DNA from: Pectinophora gossypiella
Lineage: Eukaryota; Arthropoda; Insecta; Lepidoptera; Gelechiidae
DNA: 64,000 nucleotides
Direction of reading: 5' to 3'
Assembly: GCF_024362695.1 (NCBI RefSeq)
Contig: NC_065425.1
Location: forward strand, 6,949,001-7,013,000
Under the pieces are notes generated by a model. It was not told the origin of the DNA, ran no database searches, and saw only the letters and a list, made by a program, of their open reading frames with translations. The position numbers were made by a program, and so were the translations under genes. Shown here piece after piece: positions 12,095-24,500 of this stretch (its first letter is position 1; each line of letters opens with the position of its first letter).

Positions 12095-12200
12095 TTCAAC
12101 CATCTTGCGGGGTTGTCTCGAGGGATATCTTTTGGAGATAAGCCCATCTTACCTATTTCCTTTTTGTCATTGTTAATTATTACTAATGTGTACAATAGAG
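12095..12200 (+). repeat. LINE 3' tail (family L)
   Basis: A degenerate form of 'ttgcctggaagagattgcta'/'gcaataaggccgcctattgt', the tail seen best at 54958-55090 and 60750-60875. Confidence 0.55.
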
Positions 12201-12950
12201 TTTATAGAAAGTAACAAAATCATTAAGATAGAATAAAATGCAGCTCGTACCTACTTAGCGTGTTGATCCCATTATCAAGACCTTTCCGTCATCTGCAAAA
12301 ATCCAAAATCACTTAACATTATTAGGTACGCTAGGTACTGTTAGATAGAAAAGAATCGAGCGACCTAATATCGACTGATGCGTCACTATGCTAAAGAACG
12401 TCACAACACTAGCTTATGTACTTTGACGATTTAATTGTTACCGCGCATTGAAGCTATTGTAAAATGTTATCTTATTCAAATGCAATCAATAGTACCTAGG
12501 TAGGTAGGTATATGGATTTTGAGCTAGAACACCCAGGCTACCATTAGAACATTCCGAGCAAAGACAAATGTTTATTTACCTTCCAAACTAGAATACCTCA
12601 CGATTCCCGAACAATGGCAACACAGCCCACTCATTCTCATTATTTACTCGCACTGATGAATTTATCTATGTTTAGAGTTGCCGGTTAATGATTGTTTAAT
12701 CGACGAACTCGCTCGATAAAACACAGACAGCACTGGGAAACTCAATAAAATCGATTTAATTGCCGCCAGCGTATTTATTTAAGTGGTGTTACGGCAACAC
12801 CACACGCCGCCCGGGCCTCGAGACCACACATTATTGTGGCAAATAAGTACTTAAGGTGTTTTAATATCTCTAGGTAGGTACGTAAAACGCTTCGGGGTTC
12901 TTTTTTACAGCTATTCGACAAAACAGGGTGGGGGAGATGTAGGTATTGTA
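12201..12950. other. Intergenic, no gene recognised
   Basis: AT-rich, with a short GGTA-rich patch at about 12498. The long - strand open frame over 12775-13440 crosses MITE-3 and SINE-B copies and is not a gene. Confidence 0.5.
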
Positions 12951-13073
12951 TTAAAAAGGGTAAAAACAATATTGCTATCTGACATTTGCGTAATAGTGCG
13001 CAATGCAAGCAAATGTCAAATAGCAATGTCGCCTTTTTAGATGAATTGCTTCGATGTGGCCTTTTTAACCCCC
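12951..13073. mobile_element. MITE-3 copy
   Basis: Paired words 'tctgacatttgcgtaa' and 'gcaagcaaatgtcaaa', with the right end 'gatgtggcctttttaacccc'. Confidence 0.75.
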
Positions 13074-13104
13074 ATCGAACATACCAACTGGGGTCCAGTT
13101 TGTC

Positions 13105-13370
13105 ACAACTTGCTTTAACAAACGAAGAGCGTCGGTTCGATTCACGGTACCGGACTTGCACTAATGAGGTAACATTCATAATATAATTAAGTGCAATTTT
13201 CCTTGAAACACAGTAGTTATGGTACGGCTCGATTAATATTGACGGCGATACGGCTCCCCACCTAACAGAAAGTTCCGTGAAGTGTGAGAACTCGATACAT
13301 CTTCCAATGGATGTAGGAAGGCTATCTCTAGCTAGCCCAATTGGAAACATAGTCGTGACCTTATGTTTTG
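13105..13370 (+). repeat. SINE-B copy
   Basis: The B-box-like 'agcgtcggttcgattcacgg' is followed by 'acggcgatacggctc', 'agaaagttccgtgaag' and a diverged 3' end. Confidence 0.75.
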
Positions 13371-13961
13371 TTCCGTCACAGGCCGAATAATCTTGGCTGT
13401 CATAGGTCACGTGAAGTATCAAAACATAAAACGACTCCAAAATCCATCCAAAATCATAGTTGATAGCACCTACATAAAAGCATACAGTATTTAAAGAAGA
13501 AGGGGCGGCTGGTCTTGAGTTTTATATCGATCTCTCTCCTATTTGCTGACTCAAGAACTAAAGAAAGTCTATGACTAACATCATATACACAGGACATAAA
13601 CATACGAATAAAAATAAGCACAATAGGCGGCCTTATTGCTAAACAGCAATTATCATCCTCGGTTTCAAGCTAGGTATCAGTTTCTGAACTGTTTTATTTC
13701 TAGTCAACGCCATCTGTATGAATTATTTTACACTAACTGTTTTCTAAAATATTTCATAGATGGCAGTGTATTTATTAGTATTTCTACTCGATAACAGATG
13801 GCACTAATTCGTGCCTGGATTTGTTTTTTTCTTGTAATTATAGAAACAAAAAGTCTTTTAGAAAAGCAAATACTTTACGCAACTTCATTAGCACTATTTC
13901 CTTTTTATTATTTGTTGAGTGCTATTATATAGCATGAAAAACGCAATATTAAAAATTGAAA
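13371..13961 (+). other. Upstream region of ADO
   Basis: AT-rich, including the probable promoter and 5' UTR. Two 'agatggca' repeats (around 13758 and 13796) are the only notable words; no TATA box or initiator can be placed with confidence. An in-frame TAA at 13950 closes the ADO frame. Confidence 0.35.
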
Positions 13962-14828
13962 ATGACGTTTTTTGACAGTAGCGCTTTGTTATCGAGTAGA
14001 AAAATTTTCACTTTATTTATTAGAAAAAAATTCTTGTGTATAAGTGCGGGCAGATTTCATATGGATATAAAAGATGAAGCTAAGTCAAAGGAAATTGTTA
14101 ACATCCCACCCATCATATCAACGTACCGGCATGCATTACAAACTTTCGATGACAAGAACAAAAAAGACTTATCAACCAACTTGAATAAATTGAAGTTGAT
14201 GATGGATAAATTAAAAGCTGAAGATTTGGGGTTCGACAAAACCTTGAATACTTCAGCGATGTGGAAACGAGCAGGTAAAGCACCGTGCACGTACATAGAA
14301 GTATTCCAGAACAGTCAAATCAACATGAGTATATTTGTTTTGAAACCCGGCTTCAAGATGCCTTTGCACGATCACCCGCACATGCATGGGCTGTTGAAGG
14401 TTATTTCTGGTGCCGTCAAAATTAGGAGTTTCTCTGAGTCTCCTGTGAAAGGACCAAAGGGTGTAACAGACTTCGTGACGCGAGCGAAACAAGAAGCAGC
14501 ACGTTTAGCACAAGGTGTACACAAACGGCGACGATTGTTTGCAGAGATATCAAATAACAAGGTATGTTCAGCCGAGTCTCAGACATGTGTTCTAACTCCA
14601 ACCATTTCAAACTACCACGAGATACAAGCTCTGGATATGCCGGCAGCATTCTTTGATATCCTCTCTCCTCCTTACGACACACTAATCGAAGGCATCGGAC
14701 CGAGAAGATGTCGATATTACCATGTAGTTAATGAAATAAGCACCAATGTAGTGGAATTACAAGAGACTGATGTGCCAGAATGTTTCTACTGTGATCAAGC
14801 CCCATATTTAGGACCGATACTTGGTTAG
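13962..14828 (+). CDS. ADO: 2-aminoethanethiol (cysteamine) dioxygenase, single exon
   Basis: The predicted protein has 288 residues and belongs to the PCO/ADO thiol dioxygenase family. These are non-haem iron cupin enzymes that add O2 to cysteamine (giving hypotaurine) and to N-terminal cysteines of proteins, which feeds the Arg/N-degron oxygen-sensing route. Seen in the sequence: the cupin motif PLHDHPHMHG supplies iron ligands His136 and His138. The third ligand is probably His219, in NYHEI. Cys250 and Tyr252 (CRYY) match the Cys-x-Tyr pair that can crosslink in vertebrate ADO. The family motif PAAFFDILSPPYD lies at about 227-239. The open frame has no intron. An in-frame TAA at 13950-13952 precedes it; the codon at 13956 is TTG, so 13962 (context GAAAATGA) is the first ATG. 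A second in-frame ATG at 14061 would remove 33 basic, hydrophobic N-terminal residues, and it may be the true start, since vertebrate homology begins later. The length is close to vertebrate ADO (about 270). Confidence 0.93.
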   Translation: MTFFDSSALLSSRKIFTLFIRKKFLCISAGRFHMDIKDEAKSKEIVNIPPIISTYRHALQTFDDKNKKDLSTNLNKLKLMMDKLKAEDLGFDKTLNTSAMWKRAGKAPCTYIEVFQNSQINMSIFVLKPGFKMPLHDHPHMHGLLKVISGAVKIRSFSESPVKGPKGVTDFVTRAKQEAARLAQGVHKRRRLFAEISNNKVCSAESQTCVLTPTISNYHEIQALDMPAAFFDILSPPYDTLIEGIGPRRCRYYHVVNEISTNVVELQETDVPECFYCDQAPYLGPILG

Positions 14829-16700
14829 GTACAAATTAAAGCTAAGGTTAATTAGAATTTGAAATTGTGGGAATTTTATAGTCAATGTCTGTTTAAGAAG
14901 GCAGTCTTTGAAGGATTCCTTTAAAAGCATTGTGAGGCAAAACACTTTTTCTTTTTCGTCTTCATGAGAACTAAGGAAGGCAATTTATAACAGCAAATAT
15001 GAATTTATACAGGTATTGGTAAATCTGCCTGTGCAGTAACTCCAGGTAGAAAATTAATAGTGCAAATGATTTTGTGCCTTCATTTCTGATACGTTAGGAA
15101 AGACAGAATAATCATGTTAAAGTTATGTGAGGGTAGTCACAGTCCAGAAGTTACCAATGTTATTTGTAGCTATAAAACATATCTACTTACGTAAATAAAT
15201 AACAGACAAGTTTATGTTTGTTAATTTGGAATTAATTTAAGATTTTATGTTATTAATCATACTACTTATTCCATTAAACTTATTGATTTGGTAATCAAAC
15301 TGATTTTTACAATATTATTATTGTCATTAACCCAAAATGTTATGAAATAGAAATAATGAGGAATTCCAGACTGAGATATCACATGGTCCAAAGTAATTAA
15401 GCCGGCACTGAAAATATATTTGGAAATATATAAATTAATATCAATAAATCACTGTTTTTAGTCTCCATTTTGGTTCTATTATTGTAGAAGCTATATGCCA
15501 CATAGATTGTGTTGAAAATAAAACATAAATTGTCTATTGTTTGGCAATTCCCAGGCTGGCATCAGTGACTCATGTTTATCATACTACTCTATGTTTAGTT
15601 AGGCAAAACCAATTATATTATGAATTCATGATAATCTTCCTTATATAGTTAATGCTAGGTCTATGCATTTGGATTTTATATAAATGACTTGATGCAAGTA
15701 ATTACAGCATTACTTCCATTTGTATTACTTCGAGCTACCCTCTTCATTTGAAAAGTAACATTCCAACGCTTCTGTTGTATCTATTTGGCAATGTAATAGC
15801 TCTAAGTCATAGTTATGAAGGGATCCTCTAATCTATAGTTTTTCCTCATTGATTGCTATTTATTTCTTTTACTGCTGTATTGAAAAATCATTTTTGTAAA
15901 AATACCTCTTATATGCCAATTGTAATTTTATTATTTCGTCCAATTTATCACAAATTTAATTAACCGTGTGATTATTTCCTGATCTCTTAAAGTTTTATTA
16001 TTGTGATTATTAATTAAGGTGGAAGATATATTGTAATTTGAATTGTTAGTGGACTTATTTGCACAGGAGTCCTTTGAGGATGGTTGTTCAAGCACAGGAC
16101 AAGAATATTGGTTGTGTGTGTTGACAAGCATTAACTATATGCTAATTAATTCACTACAGAAAAATGTAGCATTTTTTACTTAGAGTTTGGGCTTGGACTA
16201 TGCATTGTGTTGTGCAACCAACCTAATAGTCATCTACAGCGCATATTGAATTTAAAGCCCCATTTTAAGGATGTAGGCTCCTGTCCTATGCCTGATTGAA
16301 TGTATAATGGTGAACAATACTATAGTTTAGAAAAGCAACTGCCATATTATTATACTTATACGTAAATTGACGTAATATGAATCTAAATTATGTGCAACAT
16401 TATATCTACATTTTATTTTCTGACTAAAATTCTGACTATTTCTCTCTAATTCTGTCAACACTATATACAGCGTGGAACAGATTATTTAGTATTAATTTTA
16501 TAAAATAAAACCTACAAAAAATAAATATAAATATATTTATTTTATTTTGATTGTAAGAAGTTAAGTTTTGCTATTGTGTGTTCTATCTTTTCCACTCTGT
16601 ATATAACTTTTATTTAGAATTAAGTTTCATTTTCCAGACTAAAGTATTGTTTTGTTAAAATAAAAATATTGACTTTGTTATAGTGTAGTTTTATTTTGAA
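14829..16700 (+). other. Probable ADO 3' UTR and downstream AT-rich region
   Basis: No exon or known repeat is seen. AATAAA signals occur at about 15190, 15440, 15519 and several between 16500 and 16670. Which one ends the transcript cannot be told from sequence. Confidence 0.4.
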
Positions 16701-19020
16701 TCCAAAGGTTTAGAACCACAGCCGTAATAGCTAAAAAGTTTACTTTATATTTTTAAATTGGAATATTGAAATAAGGATATTCAAATGTAATGCACATATA
16801 GTAAGTAATTAATGATTTATTAAAATATAACAGTAGCATAGACTAAATAAAAACACACATTCTCAACAATTGCACACTAAGGTAAAATAATTATTTGCAC
16901 AATTAATGTCTGCGAATAAAATGCAAAAATAGCTGTCTTATTTATATATATAACTAACTATACATGTGGTCAATTGATATTTGACTAGTCCAGAACAGAT
17001 TTATTGGCTACTTCTATTAACTAATATTACATATTGTCTTTCTAGTAGAATTTATTTCCATATATTTTCCATTTATTTCTATATTTTTATGTATTGTTTT
17101 ATTAGTAGATTTTACGTACTTGGTTCTTGAGAATACTACAGCCCAATATAATTTGTCAGAAAAATCTAACTAGTATTAAATGCGTTACTTCGGTTACAAA
17201 GTCTTTTGGGTTAAACATACGCGTCAAATATCAATGCCCACACGAACCACATACATAGCCGTCGTCATGAGCACCCTGTTATTCACACAAACCGCTCGCT
17301 TTCCAAATATACTCATACTTTTATCACAAGAATATAATCTACTACTGCATTACTCGATAATGTGAAAGATAAGATGATGATTTTCAAGAATCAGATTAAA
17401 AGACGTCTGTGGTTTCGAATTTACAAAACATCAGATTAAATGTAACGAATTTATTATGCAGATATGCATTAGCTTAAAACTTAAAGTGGCCTCAAGTATC
17501 CCTAAAAACTTGGGGCCTATTTCACATACATTGCTTGTTTATAAGTGAACAACACCAATGGTATTTCACATACATTGCTTGTTTATAAGTGAACAACACC
17601 AATGGTCGGACACATTTATTAGAGACGTGAAGGGCCTAATTTTGGCATTAAAAGATTAAATATCAGCACAATTTTATAAGAAAGTAAAATTCACAAAGAA
17701 TTCTTGCTAAAGTTGGAAGCATAGCAGGCATAGTTTATAACTTATTACATATTAATTACATTTCTTTCCATCAATCTATACACAATTCCCAAATTTAAAA
17801 TGCAAGATGGAATAATTATTTTACATCATAAGGGATATCTACACATCAATAAGTATATTTAATATACATTTTTCTCTTTACAATCCGTACTTACAATATT
17901 ACTTATTCCAATTCAATTCTTTCTTATTTTGTACATTGAGGAAAATAATTTGAAAAATGTGAAAAATATGCGAGTTCTACACAAAGAAAAAATACAGTTG
18001 CGTATAAGTGTATCAGTTCTAGATAAAGTTCAGCAGAAAATAAAGCACCAGAATATTACTCATTCACAAAACTATCGGCAAAATATAAAACTTTATGCAT
18101 AATTCGATATGTAATGTTATAAAGTAATATAGAACTTTATAAAATAATATGACTCACACAATATAACCCATCTTAACTTAGATTCACAAGTCTTTAAACG
18201 CCAATTTCAACAGTAAGTATATCTTTTGTAGATTTTTCAAAGTATTTACTTGCTGAAATCGTACTTTTTTTCCTTTACTACCCTTATAAACCCCCTTGAT
18301 AAACAACTAAATAATTTCCATCAAAATTGGGTAGATTCCTAAGTCAAAGATAAATTATGATTAATAAATAAAGACAGATCTAGAGGTGACAAAAAGCGTT
18401 TTCTTTTTCTATTTAACTTATTTATGAATTTTAATAAAGAAAAATTTAATAATACGTGCGACATTTTGTCACGTTTTTCTGTGACGTCACATGTTGCTTT
18501 TTCAAACAAATTCCATAGTAATTTCGTGTTTGACGTTAAGGAAAAAGTAAAGGATTTGACTAGTTGGAAACTACCCTATTACGACACAAATTATTGTAAT
18601 CCAATAATAATCTCGAAAACAGGATTGGTCCGTTCTAATGACTATCGTACAAGGTAAGCATTCGATATAAGTATTATGTTAATTTGTCATTCACTCATTC
18701 CGCTAGACATAGGTACAGACTATGGATACTTTGCGCTGATAGATTGAAGGGTCGAGTCATGATTTTATACACGTAGTTGATAAGGTCTAGATAAGATATG
18801 GATGCATGTGGTGATTATAATATGTCCTTTCTAACATGATAAACTATACATATGTTTGCGCTACATGCTGGTAAGCTGTCCCCATACGGATCAAAACATA
18901 CAGTAACACGTTGGTGCCTCCCGTCCCTTTCCTTTTCGGCGGATAAGAAAATGACAGGTATAAGTTAAGATTAGATGGTGTCTAGAGGAATCAGCACCAT
19001 TATACATCAATGATACGGTT
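16701..19020. other. Intergenic between ADO and PGM3, AT-rich
   Basis: It contains a perfect 44-bp tandem duplication (17518-17605). A 77-codon frame at 18424-18657 ends on a donor-like AAGGTAAGC, with a CRE-like TGACGTCA at about 18481; it could be a first exon but has no recognisable homology. Confidence 0.35.
17518..17605. repeat. Perfect 44-bp tandem duplication
   Basis: The unit beginning 'tatttcacatacattgcttg' and ending 'aacaccaatgg' occurs twice back to back without a mismatch (17518-17561, 17562-17605), implying recent origin. Confidence 0.95.
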
Positions 19021-19506
19021 TATATACAGGGTGTTAGTGACATCGTAACGAAAACTTTGACGGATGATTCAGGCCATGATTCTGAGTTGATATCAAGTGA
19101 AATTTTCCGTCGCAAAAAATAATTTAAAAAAGCACTAAAATTTTCATGACTTTTCCGACAGGAAATTCCACTTGATATCGACTCAGAATCATGGTCTGAA
19201 TCATCCCCTTCAGTATTCGTTACAGTGTCACTAACCCCCATACCTACTTGTATGGCTACCGTATGTACTTGTATGGGGTGTAATTGACATCGTAACGAAT
19301 ACTGAGAGGGATGATTCAGCTGATTATTCTGAGTAAATATCAAGTGGAATTTTCAATCGCAAAAGTATAGAATTGAAAATAATTTAAAAAAACCTAAAAA
19401 AAAAAACATGAATTTTGCGACGGAAAATTCCACTTGATATTAACTCAGAATCATGGTCTGAATCATCCCCCTCAGTATTCGTTACGATGTCACTTACACC
19501 CTGTAT
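19021..19506. mobile_element. MITE-2, head-to-tail dimer of hairpins
   Basis: Two hairpin units (about 19021-19243 and 19265-19506) are joined by a linker with 'acttgtatggctaccgtatg'. Each arm carries 'gacatcgtaacgaa', 'atgattctgagttgatatca' and 'agtggaattttc' with its inverse. Termini are 'acagggtgttagtgacat' and inverse, inside TA-rich flanks. Confidence 0.85.
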
Positions 19507-19549
19507 ATACATATATTATCCATCAACGGTCATCGTATGACGGCCTTCG

Positions 19550-19830
19550 TGGCCCAGTGGTTGAGCATTGGACTCACAAACGAGGTCCTGGGTTCGCTTC
19601 TTGATGGGCAAAAGTCTAACAAAAAATCGCGTTGTGACCGTCTCTGAGTCAACGAGTCCGTGCTCCTGGCTACTATTTCCTTAAGTATTTAGTCGTTACT
19701 TGAGCCTTTGGCAGCTCAATAATAACTCTTACACTAACCTTAGAGAACCTTAGCAACCTTGCAGAAGTCGGTTGTTCATCTCATAACAGACGCGAGATAA
19801 GATGGAGTGTATGGGTAAGCTGGCGTGAAA
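19550..19830 (+). repeat. SINE with tRNA-like head (SINE-C relative)
   Basis: The head is 'ggcccagtggttgagcattg' with a B-box-like 'cctgggttcgcttcttgatg'. The body includes 'gagcctttggcagctcaata', resembling the SINE-C tail. Confidence 0.65.
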
Positions 19831-20950
19831 AAATATTCCAATAGTTAAATAAAATTATATCACGCCTTTCGAAGTCGACCCGTCAATCTAAAAGCGCATT
19901 TACATACAAAAACCTACATCAGGCAGTGTATTAGTTAGAAATAATAATTATTATAGAAAAAAATACTTATCTACATTCACTAAAATAATGTGTAAACAAA
20001 GTTATTATAAAGCTGATATTCACTATGTAACGTTACGTCATTACGTAAAGCTTAATTTAACTTTTATTATTTGTGAGCAGTTAAATTCTTTCGTTACCAT
20101 TGAGATATTTAGGTATATTTTCCAAAATTCAGTGCTAATTTAGAAAATTGAGGGTTTTAATTTTAGATACATAAATATTATTTTAGGTGTCTTTATTAAC
20201 AATCCAAAACGTGGATCAAAAAGTAATGATGTGATAACCTAATTTTATGACATTAAAAAATACGCAATATTTTTTATTGCCTGTTAATTTTATATCAATT
20301 TGAATCAATAGAGATACACCCGTTTGAATACTTTAAATTCTATAATTTGTACATACTCTATGGACTGAGCAACATTTTGTAACTACCCTCAAATACGAAT
20401 TGTACTAAATGGTCCGTAATTCAATAGAAATAAGTTTAAAGTGTAAACAATAGACTAGTTAGAGCGTTGTCATATATTATCAATAAGTATTAGCTTGCGG
20501 CTACAACTTTTGTGTGGTGGTCGTCCCCCCTGATAGCTATCTGAAAGCATATCCAGAATTTATCTGGCAGATCGTCCTCCTAATATCAGACACTTATATG
20601 TTATATAAATGATATTAGGTCGTTTATACTCTTGTAATTGGAGGAGGGAAATTATCCGTTTAATAAGTGGTGCCTATTCTGTGCGTACATAAACTCAACC
20701 TGATTTTAGTTTGTGCAGCTCTTAAACTAGTTCTGTCCTTCACTTACAATAAGAGCAGGAAAGAGATAAAGCCAGTTGAAAAGCTGTCAATCCACCAGAA
20801 TATCAATAGTCTCCAATACTTGACTCGTTCTTAAAGTACTCAACGTTATCTGTTCGGGGTTGATTGTGATAACACTATCTCCGAAGGTAGAGGTGTATAG
20901 TGTGGGCACACCCCGGGGGGAAGAGGAGTAGGAGGGGTAGGTAGAGGTGG
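19831..20950. other. Intergenic, no gene recognised
   Basis: A small repeat lies at 20725-20790 (also seen at 5670, 31660 and 40730). Otherwise this is AT-rich sequence without features. Confidence 0.4.
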
Positions 20951-21006
20951 TGGTCAGTTGAGATGTTCAATATAATAGGTCTTCTTTGTCCGCCCCTGTT
21001 CCCAGG

Positions 21007-21273
21007 TTAGCTGGGGTCGGGTCTCCTTACACGTCTGCGCCAGAGAGCTCTGTTCTGGCTTGTCTCTGTACTCAGATTTTCCAATAGAATCTCTTTTTGC
21101 ATATTTGACCACCACGTAGAAGGCGGTCGGCCTCTCTTGACGGAGTGGTCGTCTTCGCGTCTCAGGATTTGGCCGTACCATCGCAACCGGCTTTCTTTCA
21201 CCTTTTCCACAATCGATGCAACCCCAAACGAACCCCTGACATATTCGTTTCGCACTCTATCCAGTCGAGTCAC
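21007..21273 (-). pseudogene. RTE-like LINE reverse transcriptase C-terminal fragment
   Basis: The frame reads VRNEYVRGSFGVASIVEKV, then ESRLRWYGQILRRED and RGRPPSTWW to a C-terminal RRRVRRPDP. This is the usual C-terminal tail of RTE/non-LTR polyproteins in insects. It is cut off upstream by a stop, so it is a dead fragment. It lies just beyond the PGM3 stop codon on the same strand. Confidence 0.8.
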
Positions 21274-21479
21274 TCCTCCCGCCCATTAGGATTAGGCCGG
21301 GGGGGGGAAGAGGAGTAGGAGGGGTAGGTAGAGGTCAATATAATAGGTCGTACATACATTACCACAAAGACAACCCATGTCTGTTTGTTTTCATATATCG
21401 AGTCTTTAGCAAAGCATTCTATTACTCTTGAGAAGATGTGGGTGTTACTATGATGTATGTTGGTAGTGTTTGTTATCGT

Positions 21480-21566
21480 CTACGCGGGCAGTTCCGGTCG
21501 GTCGCCGACCCCGCCGGCGAGGTCGAACACGGCTTGAGCTACTTGCGCCGCTAGCTTGTCTGCAGA
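21480..21566 (-). CDS. PGM3: PGM3 exon 12 (C-terminus and stop)
   Basis: This exon encodes the last 28 residues, SADKLAAQVAQAVFDLAGGV to PELPA, then TAG at 21482-21480. The acceptor is TTTCAG. No obvious AATAAA is seen within 150 bp downstream. Confidence 0.92.
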   Translation of the reverse strand, partial: SADKLAAQVAQAVFDLAGGVGDRPELPA

Positions 21567-24500
21567 CTGAAACAAGAAATAGAACAAGGTAAGAAAGACG
21601 TTAAATAAGACGCTAAAAACTGCTCCAAAGTTGGTAGAATACTATAAGGTTTGGTTATAGACTCTACAATCCAAAGGAAATGTTGACATAATCTTTACTA
21701 TTTTTATTCTTGGTTTTCTGTTTGCATTGTGTAAATTTTAAGTTATTGTAGTGCCCTTACAGGGTTCCTATTTGTACTTTCTTTTGTTTTTAAGACCTCT
21801 GTAAAACATCAGGAATGCAATAAATATCGTATCCTATCTTATGGCCATGATCTACCTTTAACCATAGAATAAGGAACAATATTGCGTATAGTACGGTAAC
21901 ACTCCTCCCTGCACCAATTCGTATCGGGCACTGAGCCAGATCTACCTCACCCCTTCTGACTGAGCTTAAATGGCCGTAAGCCGCTAAGGAGTAAGGGAGA
22001 GCACGCGTAGGCTGTCGGTCTCGCTCGCACTTACGCGGTAAGGCTGCACACGGTAAGAATGTAATTTTTATACGGAGTGTCCGGGGTGTCTTAACTCTTA
22101 AAAGATAAAAAAAGGTTAAGATTTTTATTGTGCATAAATTTAGGTGTTTCTTCTTTTTTTCTTTCAAATACGTCGCGAAAAGTACAACGTGGGCCTCTTC
22201 AAAGGTAAGAGTATACAGGGTGTTAGTCGATTTTTCCGCCACTTGATATCAACTCTGAATTATGGCCTGAATCATCTCCAAATTTTTAGTTACGATGTCA
22301 CTAACATCCTTTATAGGCATTTTCTAGCTAAGCATGTTCCATCCTCAGCCACATCGTCACTTACCATCATATCTTCTTCTATCGTGTGGGTTGTGAGGTG
22401 GAGTACCAACCTCATCAACCCTGGTGTCAGGGTTACTATTGAGCCGCCAAAGGTCCTGACATGGCTCATGTAACTACTTACTTACATCTGCGGGCTTAGC
22501 ACCGTAAGCGCGCGACTCTTTCTCGCCTCGACATACGTCACCCGTCACACTCTTACAGTACTGCACAGAAAGAGACAGACGATCTCTGTCGCGGCGAGAA
22601 AGAGTCGCGTGCTTACTGTGCTAGGCCTGCAGTAAGTAGTAACCCGGACTAACGGCTTAACGTGCCTTCCGATCATCTTGCTTTCGGACAATCTGGTGAT
22701 CAGCCAGTAATGTCCTAACCAAACTAGGGACCAAAAAGTAATTCATCATGATCATAAGTTTGAAAAAAGAATCTTCAAAAAAGAAAAAGAAAGTATGCTC
22801 TCACCTCCTGTGTATCAGCCTCAGCGTACACCCGGACGACGTCCTCAGTCCCGGACGGCCTCACGAACGAGCGGCCGTCCTTGTACTCCGCGACCAACTC
22901 GTCGATCCTCGTCTGGAGACCCTCGGGCGCCGTGCACTGGCGCTCCGCGTCCGCTGTCGTGATCGCGTTACGGTCCTGGAATACAAGCAATATACTTTAT
23001 TATTAGAAAAGTATTAACATTTCACTAGAGGGTTTTTCTGAAGTGTGCGTTGGAATTTGCCGCTCCAGAATTAACTTGAATTGACCGATTGCAACAAAAC
23101 CACTTCATTACCAACCATTGTGCGACATTGGTACTCCGCTTTCAATCGCTATTCTATTGCATTTCATGTTTATTTTGTTGGAGCTTTGCGGAGCATCCGA
23201 TGATTTTTTGAAAGTTCAGGGTTCCGTTAAAATTTGGTTAGAAATTTAAAAGAAGCTATAAGATACCTTTAACCTCCTCATCTCGTTAGCGTTATGCTAT
23301 TTTTCACATGGTCCGCTTACCTAAGCTCTAGATTTGTCAGGTCCGGTTTTTTATAGAAGTGACTGCCTGCCTGACCTTGAGTCAAGCGTTAAGAGTTCTT
23401 CCAACTGACTTACCATGGCTTTTGGGCTAAATTGCTTTCCCCTCCCCCCCCCACTCTTAATTTAGTTTTCAATCGTATGAGCGTCAGACGTCACACACAC
23501 AGATGTGCGTGTACGATAACGCCAATGTGCAGTTTCTGTGTGAAACGAGGTATCAAGTGTCAGGGGTGTGGTTATATGAGTATAGTGTGTGTTGGTGTAC
23601 CTGCACGGCCACCTTCAGCTGCCGGCAGGGTAGGTCGGTGTAGGCGGCGTGCCAGTCCCTCGCGTCGTGTCCCCGCGCACACAGCACCGTCTCCACCAGG
23701 AACAGGTCAGAGATTGCGTCGCCGACTGTCTCGTTCGTCATGTCTATGAAGTTTAGCAGCAGACTCGCTGCTTTGCGCTGTTCCGGTTCTCTGAAAAGAA
23801 TTGCAGGGTTAGATTATTCTTTTATTAACGTAACTTGAGATTTGCACCGGCTTTTAAGACGACAAATCTGACGATCCTCAGGTGAGCACGACACCTCAGG
23901 TCAAGTCAGGGCATCATCTAAGAGGATAATGTTTGAGAGAAGTTGGCCGATAGCGCTGGGAGTTGAAAGGAAAACTTCGGCGGGGTCGGTATTCTGATAC
24001 CGATAGACAACACCCTGGTCCTGCCATGCACGCGAATTTTTAATGTTATCATACACTAGTATCAGAACAATATTGCACGCCTACCTACTGCTATTATTTC
24101 CATAACTTTCCAGAATATTTCGGAACTTTCCAGAATATTCCAGAACCTTCTAGAAACTCACCCTTCCTCAGCGATTTTCTTAATGGTGTTCTTGGCATTG
24201 TTACTGTAGACCACAGTACCGTGTCCGTTGGCCTCGAAGTAGACTCCAATATCATACGCCAACGCCGCGTGGTGAAGATGCTTCACGCCAGTCTTCACGC
24301 ATGTTACTGGCACTTTCTGGAATATTCGAGAACAAATTTATAGCTACTTACATTCATATTTCACTTTCACTTTAATTTAGCTACTGACACATCCTATGAA
24401 ATGTAATAAATTGGAATTTATTCTTGTAAATGTGGCTGTTTTCGGACACATGTTTGAATCATAAAAGATTATCACGTGCTCAGCGGAAAAACACCGTGAA

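Noticed and set aside
12775..13440. 221-residue open frame on the - strand
   Set aside because: It runs across a MITE-3 and a SINE-B copy, with composition and words matching the repeats, not a protein family.
13956..13961. Start of ADO at 13956
   Set aside because: That codon is TTG, and an in-frame TAA is just upstream. The first ATG is 13962.
21790..22242. 150-residue open frame on the - strand
   Set aside because: It lies in PGM3 intron 11 between proven exons and shares words with other repeats (about 26850); no protein homology.
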